Origin: Acrocarpospora macrocephala
GTDB lineage: Bacteria; Actinomycetota; Actinomycetes; Streptosporangiales; Streptosporangiaceae
DNA length: 64,000 nucleotides
Direction of reading: 5' to 3'
Assembly (NCBI RefSeq): GCF_009687865.1
Contig: NZ_BLAE01000051.1
Span: 1-64,000 of the forward strand
Under the pieces are notes generated by a model that saw only the letters and a list, made by a program, of their open reading frames with translations, was not told the origin of the DNA and made no database searches. Positions 52,390-61,339 of this stretch are shown in pieces (within the stretch, counting starts at the first letter, position 1; each line of letters starts with the position of its first letter). Made by a program: the position numbers and the translations under genes.

Positions 52390-53277
52390 GTGTCGACGTT
52401 TCTGTTGATCATCATCTCCGGTCTCGGCTTGGGCTCGCTGTACTTCCTGCTGGCCGCCGGCCTCTCTGTGATCTTCGGGCTCATGCGGGTGCTGAGCTTC
52501 GCCCACGGCGCGTTCCTGTCCGCCAGCGGGTTCGCCTCCTGGATGGTGCTGCGGTCATTCGAGACCCCGTCGACGCCGCAGCTGCTGCTCGCGCTTGTGG
52601 TCTCCGTCCTGACCGGCGGCGCCGTTGCGTACCTCGCCGAGGTGCTGCTCGTCCGTCCCTTGAAGGGCAAAGAACTCGAGCAGTTGTTGGTGACCGTGGG
52701 GCTCGGCATGGTGCTGGTGGCCCTGATGGCCGGCATCTGGGGACCGGACGAGCACCTGATCCCCCGTCCCGTCTGGCTCACCGACACGACCTCGATCGCC
52801 GGGGCGCCCATCTCCAACAGCCGCCTGCTGCTCATCGGCTTGGCCGGCGTGGTGGTGGTCGGCATCCACCTGATCCTGTCCCGGACCCGCTACGGCCTCA
52901 TCATCCGCGCGGGTGTCGAGAACAGCGCCATGGTGTCCGCGCTCGGCATCAACGTGAAGCGCGCGTTCACGCTGGTCTTCGTCGCCGGCGGCATGCTCGC
53001 CGGTCTCGGGGGCGGCCTGGCCGGGACGTACTACGGGGGGATCTCGCCGTTCCTCGGCGACGGCATGCTCATCTTCTCGTTCATCGTGCTGATCATCGGC
53101 GGCTTGGGCTCGATCAACGGTGCCCTCATCGCTTCGGTGGTGCTGGGCGTGAGCCAGTCGGTGGCCAACTACTACGTCCTCAACGGCATCGGCGACGTGC
53201 TCGTGGTCGTGCTCCTGGTCGCCACGCTGCTCGTCCGCCCGCAAGGTCTCCTCGGCCAAAAGGAGCGACTGATATGA
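52390..53277 (+). CDS. ABC permease, LivH type
   Basis: 295 residues, about eight hydrophobic segments; typical VIFGLMRVLSFAHGAFL and GGLGSINGALIASVVLGVSQSVANYY. GTG start directly after the LivF-like stop. Its end overlaps the next permease (ATGA). Confidence 0.92.
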   Translation: MSTFLLIIISGLGLGSLYFLLAAGLSVIFGLMRVLSFAHGAFLSASGFASWMVLRSFETPSTPQLLLALVVSVLTGGAVAYLAEVLLVRPLKGKELEQLLVTVGLGMVLVALMAGIWGPDEHLIPRPVWLTDTTSIAGAPISNSRLLLIGLAGVVVVGIHLILSRTRYGLIIRAGVENSAMVSALGINVKRAFTLVFVAGGMLAGLGGGLAGTYYGGISPFLGDGMLIFSFIVLIIGGLGSINGALIASVVLGVSQSVANYYVLNGIGDVLVVVLLVATLLVRPQGLLGQKERLI

Positions 53278-54377
53278 CCAGGTCAGGTGCGCTCCGCTAC
53301 GGAGCCGCGGGTCTCCTGGTGGTGGTCCTCGCCGTGCTGCCCTTCGTGCACCGCAGCGTGGGCGGGTTGCTGCCCGGCCCGATCAACAGCCCGGGAAGCC
53401 TGCAGGTCCTCGCCCTCATGCTGGTGGCGGCCGCCGCCGCGATCACCCTGGACCTGATGTTCGGCTACACCGGGCTGATGTCATTCGGCCACTCGCTCTA
53501 CGTGGGGTTCGGGTGCTACGCGACGGTCATCCTGAGCAACAATCCGAAGCTGGGCTTCGCGCTGGGGGTTCCGCTGGCGATGGTGCTCAGCGTCGTCGTC
53601 GCCCTCGTCGGCAACGCCGCGGCGCTGCGGCTGACCGGCATCGGCTTCATCATGGCCACCCTGGCCATGGCGCAGGGGTTCGCGATCGCGGTCGAGCGGG
53701 GATTCCTGGGCAGCGGCGGCGAGGTGGGCGTGACCTTCGCGCGAGGCGTCCTGCCCGATCCGCTGCGCGGCGTGCTGAACACCCGCAACGTCTACTGGCT
53801 GGCGCTGGCCCTCGTCGTCGTGGTGTACGTCATCTGCGCCCTGCTCGTACGCACCCACGTCGGTCACGTGTGGCAGGGCATCCGGGAGAATCCACTCCGG
53901 ACGAAGGTCATCGGTTACAACGTCTACGCCTATCAGATGGCGGCCGCGACCATCTCCTGCACGCTGGCGGCGATGTGCGGAGTCGTCTTCGCGATCGTCA
54001 TGGGGGGAGCCAACCCGGGCATCGCGGGCCTCCACTACTCGCTGGCCGTCGTACTGATGGTCGTCCTGGGCGGGCGAGGAGTGCTGTGGGGGGCGGCACT
54101 CGGCGCGGTCCTCTACCAGTTCCTGAACCTGCGCCTACCGTCCCTCTCCAGCTCCGACATCGTCACCGGGCTGCCCGAGATCCTCCAGATCCCGTTGTCG
54201 CAACCGAACTTCCTGCTCGGCGTGGCCTTCATCCTGATCATTCTCTTCATGCCGGGCGGACTCGCGTCGATCTTCACCCGGCTCACCCGCCGCGCGACGT
54301 CGAAGCGCGCCGGGGAACCCAGGGATGACGACGGCGGCGTGCCCGCGACCACCCGTGAACCCAACCTGGTCTCCTGA
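53274..54377 (+). CDS. ABC permease, LivM type
   Basis: 367 residues, hydrophobic; DLMFGYTGLMSFGHSLYVGFGCYA, GIRENPLRTKVIGYNVYAYQ and VLGGRGVLWGAALGAVLY are LivM signatures. Polar C-terminal tail (TSKRAGEPRDDDGG). The VOC gene follows after 12 nt and may share the transcript. Confidence 0.92.
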   Translation: MTRSGALRYGAAGLLVVVLAVLPFVHRSVGGLLPGPINSPGSLQVLALMLVAAAAAITLDLMFGYTGLMSFGHSLYVGFGCYATVILSNNPKLGFALGVPLAMVLSVVVALVGNAAALRLTGIGFIMATLAMAQGFAIAVERGFLGSGGEVGVTFARGVLPDPLRGVLNTRNVYWLALALVVVVYVICALLVRTHVGHVWQGIRENPLRTKVIGYNVYAYQMAAATISCTLAAMCGVVFAIVMGGANPGIAGLHYSLAVVLMVVLGGRGVLWGAALGAVLYQFLNLRLPSLSSSDIVTGLPEILQIPLSQPNFLLGVAFILIILFMPGGLASIFTRLTRRATSKRAGEPRDDDGGVPATTREPNLVS

Positions 54378-54389
54378 GCTGGGAGGTAA

Positions 54390-54986
54390 ATGATGAGTAC
54401 CGAGACAACCACGGGCGAACGGGTCCGCATCGGTGTATCCGAGGTGGTGCTGAGGACGTCCTGGTACGACCGTCTGTGCGGGTGGTACGAGGAGGTGCTG
54501 CGGCAGCCGCCGACGCTCGACCTGACACCGGAGGCGAACCGTGGCACCGACGATCCCGACCTCCCCACCCGCATGGCATTCTTCGACCTGCCCAGCGAGT
54601 TCCCCTATACGCAACGTATCGCTATCTTCGAATGCCTCGATGTCGGGTCGACGGAACGCAGCAGCGTCGGACTCCATCACATCCAGCTGAGATTCCCCCA
54701 GCACGAGTCCCTCTTCGATGCCTACCGGAGACTCAAGCCGCTCGGCATCGTTCCAGCCGAGACGGACAATCACGGCATCGCGACCAGCTTCTATTACCGC
54801 GATCCGGACTACAACCGGGTGGAGCTGTCCGCGCTGAACTTCGCCACGATCGCCGATGTGCGCGGGTACACAACGACCGATCGGTTCCGCCGCAAACCGG
54901 AGGGCGAGCCCATCGACGTCGAAGAACTGATCAGGCGTCACGAGGCGGGGGAACATTACGCGGACATGCTGACGCCCTCGTGGTGA
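54390..54986 (+). CDS. VOC-superfamily protein (glyoxalase/extradiol dioxygenase fold)
   Basis: 198 residues. LHHIQLRFPQHESLFDAYRRLKPLGI and SFYYRDPDYNRVELSAL give one His and one Glu metal ligand typical of vicinal-oxygen-chelate proteins. The N-terminal position that usually holds His reads Glu (VSEVVLRTS). Only one betaalphabeta-pair module set, so closer to one-domain extradiol dioxygenases or lyases. Start after GGAGG. Last gene of the importer operon; may act on the imported compound. Confidence 0.8.
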   Translation: MMSTETTTGERVRIGVSEVVLRTSWYDRLCGWYEEVLRQPPTLDLTPEANRGTDDPDLPTRMAFFDLPSEFPYTQRIAIFECLDVGSTERSSVGLHHIQLRFPQHESLFDAYRRLKPLGIVPAETDNHGIATSFYYRDPDYNRVELSALNFATIADVRGYTTTDRFRRKPEGEPIDVEELIRRHEAGEHYADMLTPSW

Positions 54987-55088
54987 ACGGTGATATGGGT
55001 TCATGCTGCTCGCTGACAGCTCGCACGGCCCGGTCAGGGCCCGAGGCGATACTGCGGAGATTCTTCATCCCTGTGTCACCCGGCGGCG

Positions 55089-56237
55089 TCATGACAGGGA
55101 CTGGGCCAGGGCGATGACAGTCGCCAGCGCTGCGGCCAGGTCGGCGACATCGCTGATCAGCCCGCGTAGCTTCTTGAGAGCCAGCGTCAGCTTGCCCTTG
55201 CTCTGCTGCGTATTCGCCTGCAAAGCCTCGTTCGCCACGGTGAGTTCCGCCTCCGCCGCCGCGTACGTGTCCTCGTCCAGGCGGCCAGTGGCCCGCGCTC
55301 GCTGGAGTTGGGCACGGAATCCGGCGAGCGCCCCGGCCAGGTCCGTCGGCTGATTCGGGTCGAAGCCGAGCCGGATGCCGCCGTGCACGTTGCCGGCCTG
55401 GATTCCCACCCGCGAATTGTCACGTGCGATGTTGTACGTCACCTGTTGTCCCCGCACCGCTGATCCCCTCGTCGTCAGCCAGCCACCGTCCTTGTTCTCG
55501 GCGGCGATCTCTTCAGCCAGTGCCGTGGCGAATGCCGCGGCGTTGGCCACGGCCCGCCGCTGCCATTGAGCGCGGTCGGTGACCTCCTTCGTCCCATCGG
55601 CCCGATCGCTGATGCCCCGTATGACGACCACGGGCATCGCCCCGTTCAGGTGCCCGGCCTGCGCGACACCAGCACCTTCCATCTCGATCGCGCACGCGTC
55701 GTTGTAGTTCTGCCGGATCCACCGGGCGTGCCCGGACACTTTGGAGTTCAGGACCACCTCACCTGCGGCGATCGGGCCGAAATGCACCTCTGGGGCCGGG
55801 CTGGGGAGGCCGCGCGCCCACGCGTCGGTACGGCCGATGTGCCGGGCGAGCTGATCGGCGGCGTGCGAGGTCTCCCAACTGCGGGGGCGGCTCTTGAGCC
55901 CGTCGTCCTCGCTCGTGCCTCCTTGGTACGCGTAGACGCGCGTCGCCACCACGACATCCCCGAGGGCGATGTGGGAGTGCAGGGCGCCCGCCACGCCCAC
56001 GAAGAGCAGCCCTGCCGGGGTGAACTCGGCGATAGCGCGCTCGGTCAGTACGGCCGCTGACTGGTTGCCCGTGCCGACATGGGCCAGAGCCACCCGGCAG
56101 CGGCCCCTCGCGAGGCGGCCGACCTCGAACCGGGTGCCGTGGTGATGACGGTGCAGCTCCAGGTCGACCAGCCTCTTCTGGATCGCCTGATACTCCAGAT
56201 CCAAAGCGGTGAGGATCACGATCGGGTGATTGCTCAC
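55089..56237 (-). CDS. MTAN/purine-nucleoside-phosphorylase-like domain with amyloid-type signalling tail
   Basis: 382 residues from GTG 56237 (GGAGTAGGAGA upstream). Residues 5-245 are a PNP_UDP/MTA-SAH nucleosidase fold with catalytic EMEGAG (Glu185/187) and ISDRAD (Asp211). After a linker comes RVGIQAGNVHGGIRLG (276-291), matching the QxG..GG pattern of actinobacterial BASS/RHIM-like amyloid motifs, then a Leu/Ala-rich coiled segment to the end. Such tails connect effectors to NLR sensors by prion-like templating. No matching NLR is in the window. The NUDIX regulator gene ends 4 nt upstream. Confidence 0.82.
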   Translation of the reverse strand: MSNHPIVILTALDLEYQAIQKRLVDLELHRHHHGTRFEVGRLARGRCRVALAHVGTGNQSAAVLTERAIAEFTPAGLLFVGVAGALHSHIALGDVVVATRVYAYQGGTSEDDGLKSRPRSWETSHAADQLARHIGRTDAWARGLPSPAPEVHFGPIAAGEVVLNSKVSGHARWIRQNYNDACAIEMEGAGVAQAGHLNGAMPVVVIRGISDRADGTKEVTDRAQWQRRAVANAAAFATALAEEIAAENKDGGWLTTRGSAVRGQQVTYNIARDNSRVGIQAGNVHGGIRLGFDPNQPTDLAGALAGFRAQLQRARATGRLDEDTYAAAEAELTVANEALQANTQQSKGKLTLALKKLRGLISDVADLAAALATVIALAQSLS

Positions 56238-56241
56238 TCTC

Positions 56242-56967
56242 CTACTCCTTTGCGCTCGGCCCTTCGGCGGGCCGTACCATCGGCGGATAAAGGGCCGTGC
56301 ATGGACCGGCTCGGAACAGTCGGGCCGGTCGCCCGGTGGCCGCTTTGCGGCTCGTTCCCGCCGGGACGATGAACCCTTCGGTCTTCTGGACCTTGCGATA
56401 GAAGTTCCGGGGGTCGAGCGTGATCCCCCAGACGGCCTCGTAAACGCCCTGCAGATCCGTGATCGTGAACGTCGGTCTGCAGAACGCCGTCCCGAGGGCG
56501 GAGTGCTCAAGCTTGGTGCGGGCGCGTTCCACTCCGTCCGCGATGATGCGCTGGTGGTCGAAGGCGAGATCCAGGTCGCCGGAGAGCACCCGGTCGGTGG
56601 GTTGCCATCCGGCGTCGGCCGCGTCCGTGCCAGCGGTCGGCTCGGGCAGGCGGGGTGCGATGGCCAGGTACGCCACGGATACCACCCGGCCACGCGGGTC
56701 GCGACCCGGGTCGCCGTACACGCCCAGTTGTTCCAGGCGGAGGGTCTCGACGTCGAGGTCGGCTTCCTCCGACAATTCCCGGTGAGCCGCCGCGGTGATG
56801 TCCTCCTCAGCGTGCCGCAGGAATCCACCAGGCAACGCGAGGTTGCCCTTGTAGGGGTCGATGCCACGCTCGATGAGCAGCACGTGCAGGCGCGACTCCC
56901 GCAACGTCAAGATCACCAGATCAACGGCTAGTAGCACGACAGGCGGCACCCATGGGTCGTCGGTCAT
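56242..56967 (-). CDS. NUDIX/winged-helix regulator (NrtR-like)
   Basis: 241 residues. NUDIX fold with box GGFLRHAEEDITAAAHRELSEEADL, which has one extra residue between Gly and Glu compared with active hydrolases, then a winged-helix-like domain (FTITDLQGVYEAVWGITLDPRNFYRKVQKTEG). NrtR members sense ADP-ribose and repress NAD-related genes. A 13-bp palindrome lies about 20 nt upstream. It forms a two-gene operon with the nucleosidase-type effector, so it may control it in response to nucleotide status. Confidence 0.84.
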   Translation of the reverse strand: MTDDPWVPPVVLLAVDLVILTLRESRLHVLLIERGIDPYKGNLALPGGFLRHAEEDITAAAHRELSEEADLDVETLRLEQLGVYGDPGRDPRGRVVSVAYLAIAPRLPEPTAGTDAADAGWQPTDRVLSGDLDLAFDHQRIIADGVERARTKLEHSALGTAFCRPTFTITDLQGVYEAVWGITLDPRNFYRKVQKTEGFIVPAGTSRKAATGRPARLFRAGPCTALYPPMVRPAEGPSAKE

Positions 56968-56986
56968 GCGGCAGAGGCTAGCTTCT

Positions 56987-56999
56987 TGTCAATCTGACA
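56987..56999. promoter_or_regulatory. Palindrome upstream of the NUDIX regulator
   Basis: TGTCA-atc-TGACA, perfect 5-bp arms, 20 nt before the NUDIX ATG. It overlaps a TTGACA on the minus strand. Likely autoregulatory operator; the regulator's binding sequence is not known. Confidence 0.5.
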
Positions 57000-57053
57000 G
57001 AAATAGCTCCGAGGTAAGACGTACCAGTCCCGAGATGGCCCGGAACGACGGTG

Positions 57054-57998
57054 TCATCGCAGCGTCTCCCCGTCACGCAAGGCCAGAGCGGTGAGTTCGG
57101 CTCGGGTGGGTAGCCCTTCCCAGTCCCCGGCGCAGGCCACGCAGGCGGCGCCCAGCAGGGTCGCCCGTTCGAGCCGGCCGTACGCGTCGAGCCCGTCGAG
57201 CCGCCCGGACAGGTATCCGGCGGTGAACGCGTCGCCGGCGCCGACGACGTCCACCACGGGCACCGGGAGAGCGGGGACGTCGAACGAGCCGCGCGCGCCG
57301 TGGTAGCTCGCGCCCGCGGCGCCGCGCTTGACGATGACCTCCTCGACACCGGCGTCGCGGAGGCCGGCCACCCGATCCCGTTCGCCGTCGCCTTCGGCCA
57401 CGATGGCCAGCTCGTCGTCGGAGGCGATCAGGACCGTGACGTACGGCAGCAGCGGGCGCAGGGTCCGTGCGGCCGCGTCCCGGGTCCAGAGCAGGGAGCG
57501 GTGGTTGACATCGAGGCTCACCCAGGCGCCGGTCCGGCGCGCGTGTTCGGCGGCGGCGCCGATGGCTTCCAGCGGCGCGGGTCCCAGCGCCGCCGTGATA
57601 CCCGTCAGATGCAGGCCCGCCTGCCCGGCGTCGACAGCGGGGCGTACCTCCTCCCAGGACAGGGTTGAGGCGGCCGAATCCTTGCGGTAATAGTGCACGC
57701 GGGCCCGGCCCCCGGGGGCCACGTCACGGAGCAGGAGGCCGGTCGACGCGTCCGCGCGCCGCACGATGTGGTCGGTCAGCACGCCCTCGGCCCGCAGCGT
57801 GCGCAGGATCAGCTCACCGGGCTCGTCGTCTCCGACCGCGCCGGCCCAGCGGGTCGCGTGCCCGAGGCGAGACAGGGCGATGGCGACATTGGCCTCCGCG
57901 CCGGACACCGAGACCCGGGAGTCGCCGCCGAGGCGGAGCGGACCGGCGCAGCGGACCGTGGCCATCGCCTCGCCGATCGTCAGGACGTCCGCTCTCAC
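57054..57998 (-). CDS. kdgK: PfkB-family sugar kinase, probable 2-keto-3-deoxygluconate kinase
   Basis: 314 residues. VSGAEANVAIALSRLG and VVGAGDAFTAGYLSGRL (anion hole and base Asp) are PfkB signatures. Placed directly after a KDPG-type aldolase and a sugar-acid dehydratase, so KDG or KDGal phosphorylation is the best call. The start overlaps the aldolase stop by 4 nt. It ends 86 nt before the NUDIX gene, with no clear terminator seen. Confidence 0.87.
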   Translation of the reverse strand: MRADVLTIGEAMATVRCAGPLRLGGDSRVSVSGAEANVAIALSRLGHATRWAGAVGDDEPGELILRTLRAEGVLTDHIVRRADASTGLLLRDVAPGGRARVHYYRKDSAASTLSWEEVRPAVDAGQAGLHLTGITAALGPAPLEAIGAAAEHARRTGAWVSLDVNHRSLLWTRDAAARTLRPLLPYVTVLIASDDELAIVAEGDGERDRVAGLRDAGVEEVIVKRGAAGASYHGARGSFDVPALPVPVVDVVGAGDAFTAGYLSGRLDGLDAYGRLERATLLGAACVACAGDWEGLPTRAELTALALRDGETLR

Positions 57999-58648
57999 CG
58001 CGGGCCCGCCTGGTCCAGCGCCGCTCTGGCCCGGCGGCGCAGTGCGGCCAGGTCGCCGCCGCTGGGGGCGTCGCCGAGCAGCGGCGAGCCGACGCCGACC
58101 GCGATGGCGCCGGCCGCCAGGTAGTCGCGGACGCTGTCGAGTCCCACGCCGCCGACCGGCACGAACGGCACGGCCGGGAACGGATCGCGGAGAGCGCGCA
58201 GATAGGGGACCCCTCCGCTGGAGGCGGGGAAGAGCTTGACGGCGGTGGCGCCCTGCGCGACCGCGGCGATGACCTCGGTGGGGGTCAGCGCCCCGGCGAG
58301 CACGGGCAGCCCGAGGCGGAGCGCCTCGGCCACCCCGTCCCCCAGACCGGGGGTGACGACGAACGTCGCGCCCGCGTCGCGCGCCGCGACGGCGTCCCGT
58401 GCGGTCAGCACGGTCCCGGCGCCGAGGCGCACGTCCGCGCCGAGGGCGGCGGCCGCCTTCCGGATGACCGTCAGCGCGCCGGCGCCGCTGAGCGAGACCT
58501 CCATCAGGGTCACGCCCTCGTCGGCGAGCACGTCGATGCTGCGCAGCGCCGCCGCCGGGTCGTCGCCGCGGACGATGGCCAGCAGCCGCCGGGCCCGCAG
58601 GAGGTCGAGCAGGGAAGTCGCGGGTTGTGGTCGCACGCCGGTCACCAT
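57995..58648 (-). CDS. KDPG/KDPGal aldolase
   Basis: 217 residues. LLAIVRGDDPAAALRSIDVLADEGVTLMEVSLS with the general-base Glu, GAGTV, and Schiff-base Lys in TAVKLFPAS. Cleaves 2-keto-3-deoxy-6-phosphogluconate (or galactonate) to pyruvate and glyceraldehyde-3-phosphate. ATG 58648 overlaps the dehydratase stop by 7 nt. Confidence 0.9.
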   Translation of the reverse strand: MVTGVRPQPATSLLDLLRARRLLAIVRGDDPAAALRSIDVLADEGVTLMEVSLSGAGALTVIRKAAAALGADVRLGAGTVLTARDAVAARDAGATFVVTPGLGDGVAEALRLGLPVLAGALTPTEVIAAVAQGATAVKLFPASSGGVPYLRALRDPFPAVPFVPVGGVGLDSVRDYLAAGAIAVGVGSPLLGDAPSGGDLAALRRRARAALDQAGPR

Positions 58649-59787
58649 TCTGCGAAAGAGCTGTCGGGATAGCGCCAGACCGGGGATCGCCACGCGTGGC
58701 CCCGCCGGTCGGCTTCGCGCACCCTGGCCTCGTCGATCACCACGCCCAGCCCGGGGCCGGTCGGCCGGGGGAGCAGGCCGTCGGTGAAGGCGAAGACGGA
58801 CGGGTCGACCAGGTAGTCCAGCAGTTCGTTGCCGTCGTGGTAGTGGATGCCGATGCTCTGCTCCTGGATGAGGAAGTTGGGGGTGGCGAACGCCACCTGG
58901 AGGCTGGCGGCCAGGGAGAGGGGTCCCAGCGGGCAGTGCGGGGCCAGCAGGGCGCCGTACACCTCGGCCTGGGCGGCGATGCGCCGGACCTCCGAGATGC
59001 CGCCGGCGTGGGACAGGTCCGGCTGGGCCACGGCGATGCCCGCCTGGAAGGCCGGCTGGAAGTCCCAGCGGGAGTAGAGGCGCTCGCCCAGGGCGATGGG
59101 GATGTTGGACGCCTCGACGAGGCTGCGCACCTGGGTCATGGACTCGGGCACGACCGGTTCCTCGACGAACATGGGGGTGAACGGTTCGAGCAGCGGCAGG
59201 AGCCGCCGGGCGTTGGGGTAGGACACCCGGCCGTGGAAGTCGACCGCGACGTCCCGGCCCGGGCCGAGCACCTCGCGCGCCGCGGCGACGCGGTCGATGA
59301 CCTCGTCGATCTCGCCCGGGCCCGCGATGGGGGACATGCGGCCGCTGGCGTTCATCTTCACCGCGGTGAAGCCCGCCTCCACCTGGCGCTGGGCCTCCTC
59401 CTTGAGCCGGCCGGGTTCATCGCCGCCGATCCACGTGTACGCGCGGACGTGTTCCCGTACCGGACCGCCGAGCAGTTCGTGCACGGGGACGCCGCGCGCC
59501 TTGCCCGCGATGTCCCACAGGGCCTGGTCCAGGCCGGCGACGGCGCTGGCGAGCACCGGCCCGCCGCGGTAGAAGCTGCCCTTGGTCATGACCTGCCAGT
59601 GGTCCTCGATGCGCAGCGGGTCGGCGCCGACGAGCAGTTCGGCGATCTCGCCGACCGCCGCCCGGACCGAGTCGGCCCGCCCTTCGACGACCGGCTCGCC
59701 CCAGCCGACGTGTCCCTCATCGGTCTCGACCCGGCAGAACAGCCATCTGGGCGGGATCAGGAACGTCTCGACGCGCGTTATCTTCAC
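58642..59787 (-). CDS. Enolase-superfamily sugar-acid dehydratase, galactonate-dehydratase-like
   Basis: 381 residues from GTG 59787 (AGGGAGA upstream), overlapping the regulator stop (GTGA). Mg ligands in VDFHGR, VEEPVV and GERLY; catalytic His in HCPLGP. YTWIGGDEPGRL and QPDLSHAGGISE match D-galactonate dehydratases (DgoD). Gives 2-keto-3-deoxygalactonate for the kinase and aldolase downstream. Confidence 0.86.
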   Translation of the reverse strand: MKITRVETFLIPPRWLFCRVETDEGHVGWGEPVVEGRADSVRAAVGEIAELLVGADPLRIEDHWQVMTKGSFYRGGPVLASAVAGLDQALWDIAGKARGVPVHELLGGPVREHVRAYTWIGGDEPGRLKEEAQRQVEAGFTAVKMNASGRMSPIAGPGEIDEVIDRVAAAREVLGPGRDVAVDFHGRVSYPNARRLLPLLEPFTPMFVEEPVVPESMTQVRSLVEASNIPIALGERLYSRWDFQPAFQAGIAVAQPDLSHAGGISEVRRIAAQAEVYGALLAPHCPLGPLSLAASLQVAFATPNFLIQEQSIGIHYHDGNELLDYLVDPSVFAFTDGLLPRPTGPGLGVVIDEARVREADRRGHAWRSPVWRYPDSSFAEW

Positions 59788-60488
59788 AAGTCTCCCTGGA
59801 GGCGTGCGGCGCGGTCGACGTCGGCCATGGCCTTGTCGAGCAGCGCGAGCGCACTGGTTCTGGCGGCTTCCTCGTCGCCTGCCCGGATGGCGTCGAGCAG
59901 GGCGCGGTGGCTCGGCACCGGATCGTCGGCGGTGACGACGTCGTGGACGATGCGGTCCCGTTCCGCGAGTACGGACTCCACGACGACCTCCATGCGGACC
60001 AGGAGCTCGTTGCCCGTCGCGGCCAGCACGGCACGGTGGAAACGCAGGTCGGCGGAGGCCGCCTCGGCGGGGGTCCGGGCCGCGGCCATGCCCGCCAGGG
60101 CCGCCTCGAGTTCGGCGAGGTCGGCCTCGGTGCGGCGGGCGGCGGCCAGCCCGGCGGCGGCCGGTTCGAACATCTGCCGCACCTCGGCGAGCTGCCGGAG
60201 CATCTGGGTGCCCCGGTTCTCGAACTCCCAGCTGATCACGTCGGGGTCGAGCAGGTTCCACTCGCTGCGCGGGCGCACCACCGTGCCCCGCTTCTGGCGT
60301 GAGTCGACCAGGCCCTTGCCGGCCAGCACCTTCAGCGCTTCGCGCACGACGGTGCGGGACACCTGCAGCTCGGCCTCCAGCTCGACCAGGTCGATCCGGC
60401 CGTTCTCGGCGATCTGCCCGGTGACGAGGCGGCGGCCGATGATCTCGACGACCTGGCCGTGGATGCCGCGCCCTCTGTAGGTGCTCAT
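59784..60488 (-). CDS. GntR/FadR-type regulator of the sugar-acid operon
   Basis: 234 residues. Winged helix (about 8-75; DLVELEAELQVSRTVVREALKVLAGKGLVDSRQKRGTVV) and FCD effector domain (EVRQMFEPAAAGLAAARR, DLRFHRAVLAATGNELL). Likely represses its own operon and responds to a sugar acid or KDG. A gap of 17 nt separates it from the SDR gene. Confidence 0.9.
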   Translation of the reverse strand: MSTYRGRGIHGQVVEIIGRRLVTGQIAENGRIDLVELEAELQVSRTVVREALKVLAGKGLVDSRQKRGTVVRPRSEWNLLDPDVISWEFENRGTQMLRQLAEVRQMFEPAAAGLAAARRTEADLAELEAALAGMAAARTPAEAASADLRFHRAVLAATGNELLVRMEVVVESVLAERDRIVHDVVTADDPVPSHRALLDAIRAGDEEAARTSALALLDKAMADVDRAARLQGDL

Positions 60489-60505
60489 GCTCTCCGGTAA
60501 TCCCC

Positions 60506-61270
60506 TCAAGAGGAGTTCTTGGTCGCGCTCCAGCCGCCGTCGACGACCAGGGTGGTGGCGGTGATGAAGGACGCGTCGTCCGACAGGAGGAAGCCGATCG
60601 CCGCGGCGACCTCGGCGGGCTCGCCGAACCGCTTGGCGATCGTGGCCTCGGCGCTCAGGCGCCGGTCCGCTTCGGCCACGCGGTCCCACGCGGGGGACAT
60701 GATCGGCCCGGGCAGCACGGTGTTGACGCGCACCTCGGGGCCGTAGTCCACCGCGAGCTGCCGGCCCAGAGCCACCAGCGCCGCCTTGGTCGCGGCGTAC
60801 GCCGGATGGCCGGGCAGGCCGACGAGGGCGTGCACCGACGAGACCAGGACGACCGCTCCTGACGTCGCCCTCAGATCCTCGTGTAGCGTGCGAAAGGCCA
60901 GGTAGGAGGCGGTGAGGTTCACTTCCAGCTGCCGGTTCCAGGAGGCCGCGCCGAGGTCGTGCACGGGTCGGACGTCCACGACGTAGGCGTTGCTGACGAG
61001 GTGCCGGACCGGGCCGAACTCCCGGTGGGCGACGCGACGGAGCTCCCCCCACGCGCTCTCGTCGCTGACGTCCATGCGTACGAATCTTGCCGTGCCGCCC
61101 GCCTCGGCGACAGCCGCGGCGACGTCCTCCCCGGCCGGGGAGAGGTCGCACACGAGGACGGGCATGCCCGTCGCGCCCAGGTGCTTCGCGGTGGCGGCGC
61201 CGATGCCGGACGCGGCGCCGGTCACGACCGCGCAGCAGCCGGCACCCGAGAGGTGTCCGGGGAGGTTCAC
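60506..61270 (-). CDS. SDR of the sugar-acid module, probable leaderless mRNA
   Basis: 254 residues. TGAASGIG, SNAYVV in place of NNAG, VSSVHAL and YAATK. Possibly oxidises the sugar (e.g. galactose or fucose lactone-forming dehydrogenase). The GTG start 61270 lies where transcription from the promoter at 61277-61305 should begin, and no ribosome site precedes it. First gene of the minus-strand operon SDR-FadR-dehydratase-aldolase-kinase. Confidence 0.85.
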   Translation of the reverse strand: MNLPGHLSGAGCCAVVTGAASGIGAATAKHLGATGMPVLVCDLSPAGEDVAAAVAEAGGTARFVRMDVSDESAWGELRRVAHREFGPVRHLVSNAYVVDVRPVHDLGAASWNRQLEVNLTASYLAFRTLHEDLRATSGAVVLVSSVHALVGLPGHPAYAATKAALVALGRQLAVDYGPEVRVNTVLPGPIMSPAWDRVAEADRRLSAEATIAKRFGEPAEVAAAIGFLLSDDASFITATTLVVDGGWSATKNSS

Positions 61271-61276
61271 ACCGTC

Positions 61277-61305
61277 ACTCTACGATAAGTGCTTTTTTAT
61301 GACAA
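61277..61305 (-). promoter_or_regulatory. Sigma-70-type promoter for the sugar-acid operon
   Basis: Minus strand TTGTCA (61305-61300), 17-nt spacer, TAGAGT (61282-61277). Expected start point is around 61270, the G of the SDR's GTG codon. Confidence 0.5.
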
Positions 61306-61309
61306 TTTA

Positions 61310-61339
61310 TTGACAGGCGCGTTACGCCCGCTTCATCAT
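61310..61339 (+). promoter_or_regulatory. Sigma-70-type promoter for the sugar importer
   Basis: TTGACA (61310-61315), 18-nt spacer, CATCAT (61334-61339; weak -10). About 70 nt before the importer gene. It is back to back with the minus-strand promoter, so one regulator site in the AT-rich stretch 61283-61309 could serve both. Confidence 0.42.

Noticed and set aside
55089-56237. Ordinary methionine-salvage MTA/SAH nucleosidase
   Set aside because: The 130-residue C-terminal tail with the amyloid-like motif and coiled segment is absent from housekeeping MTANs, and no salvage genes are near.
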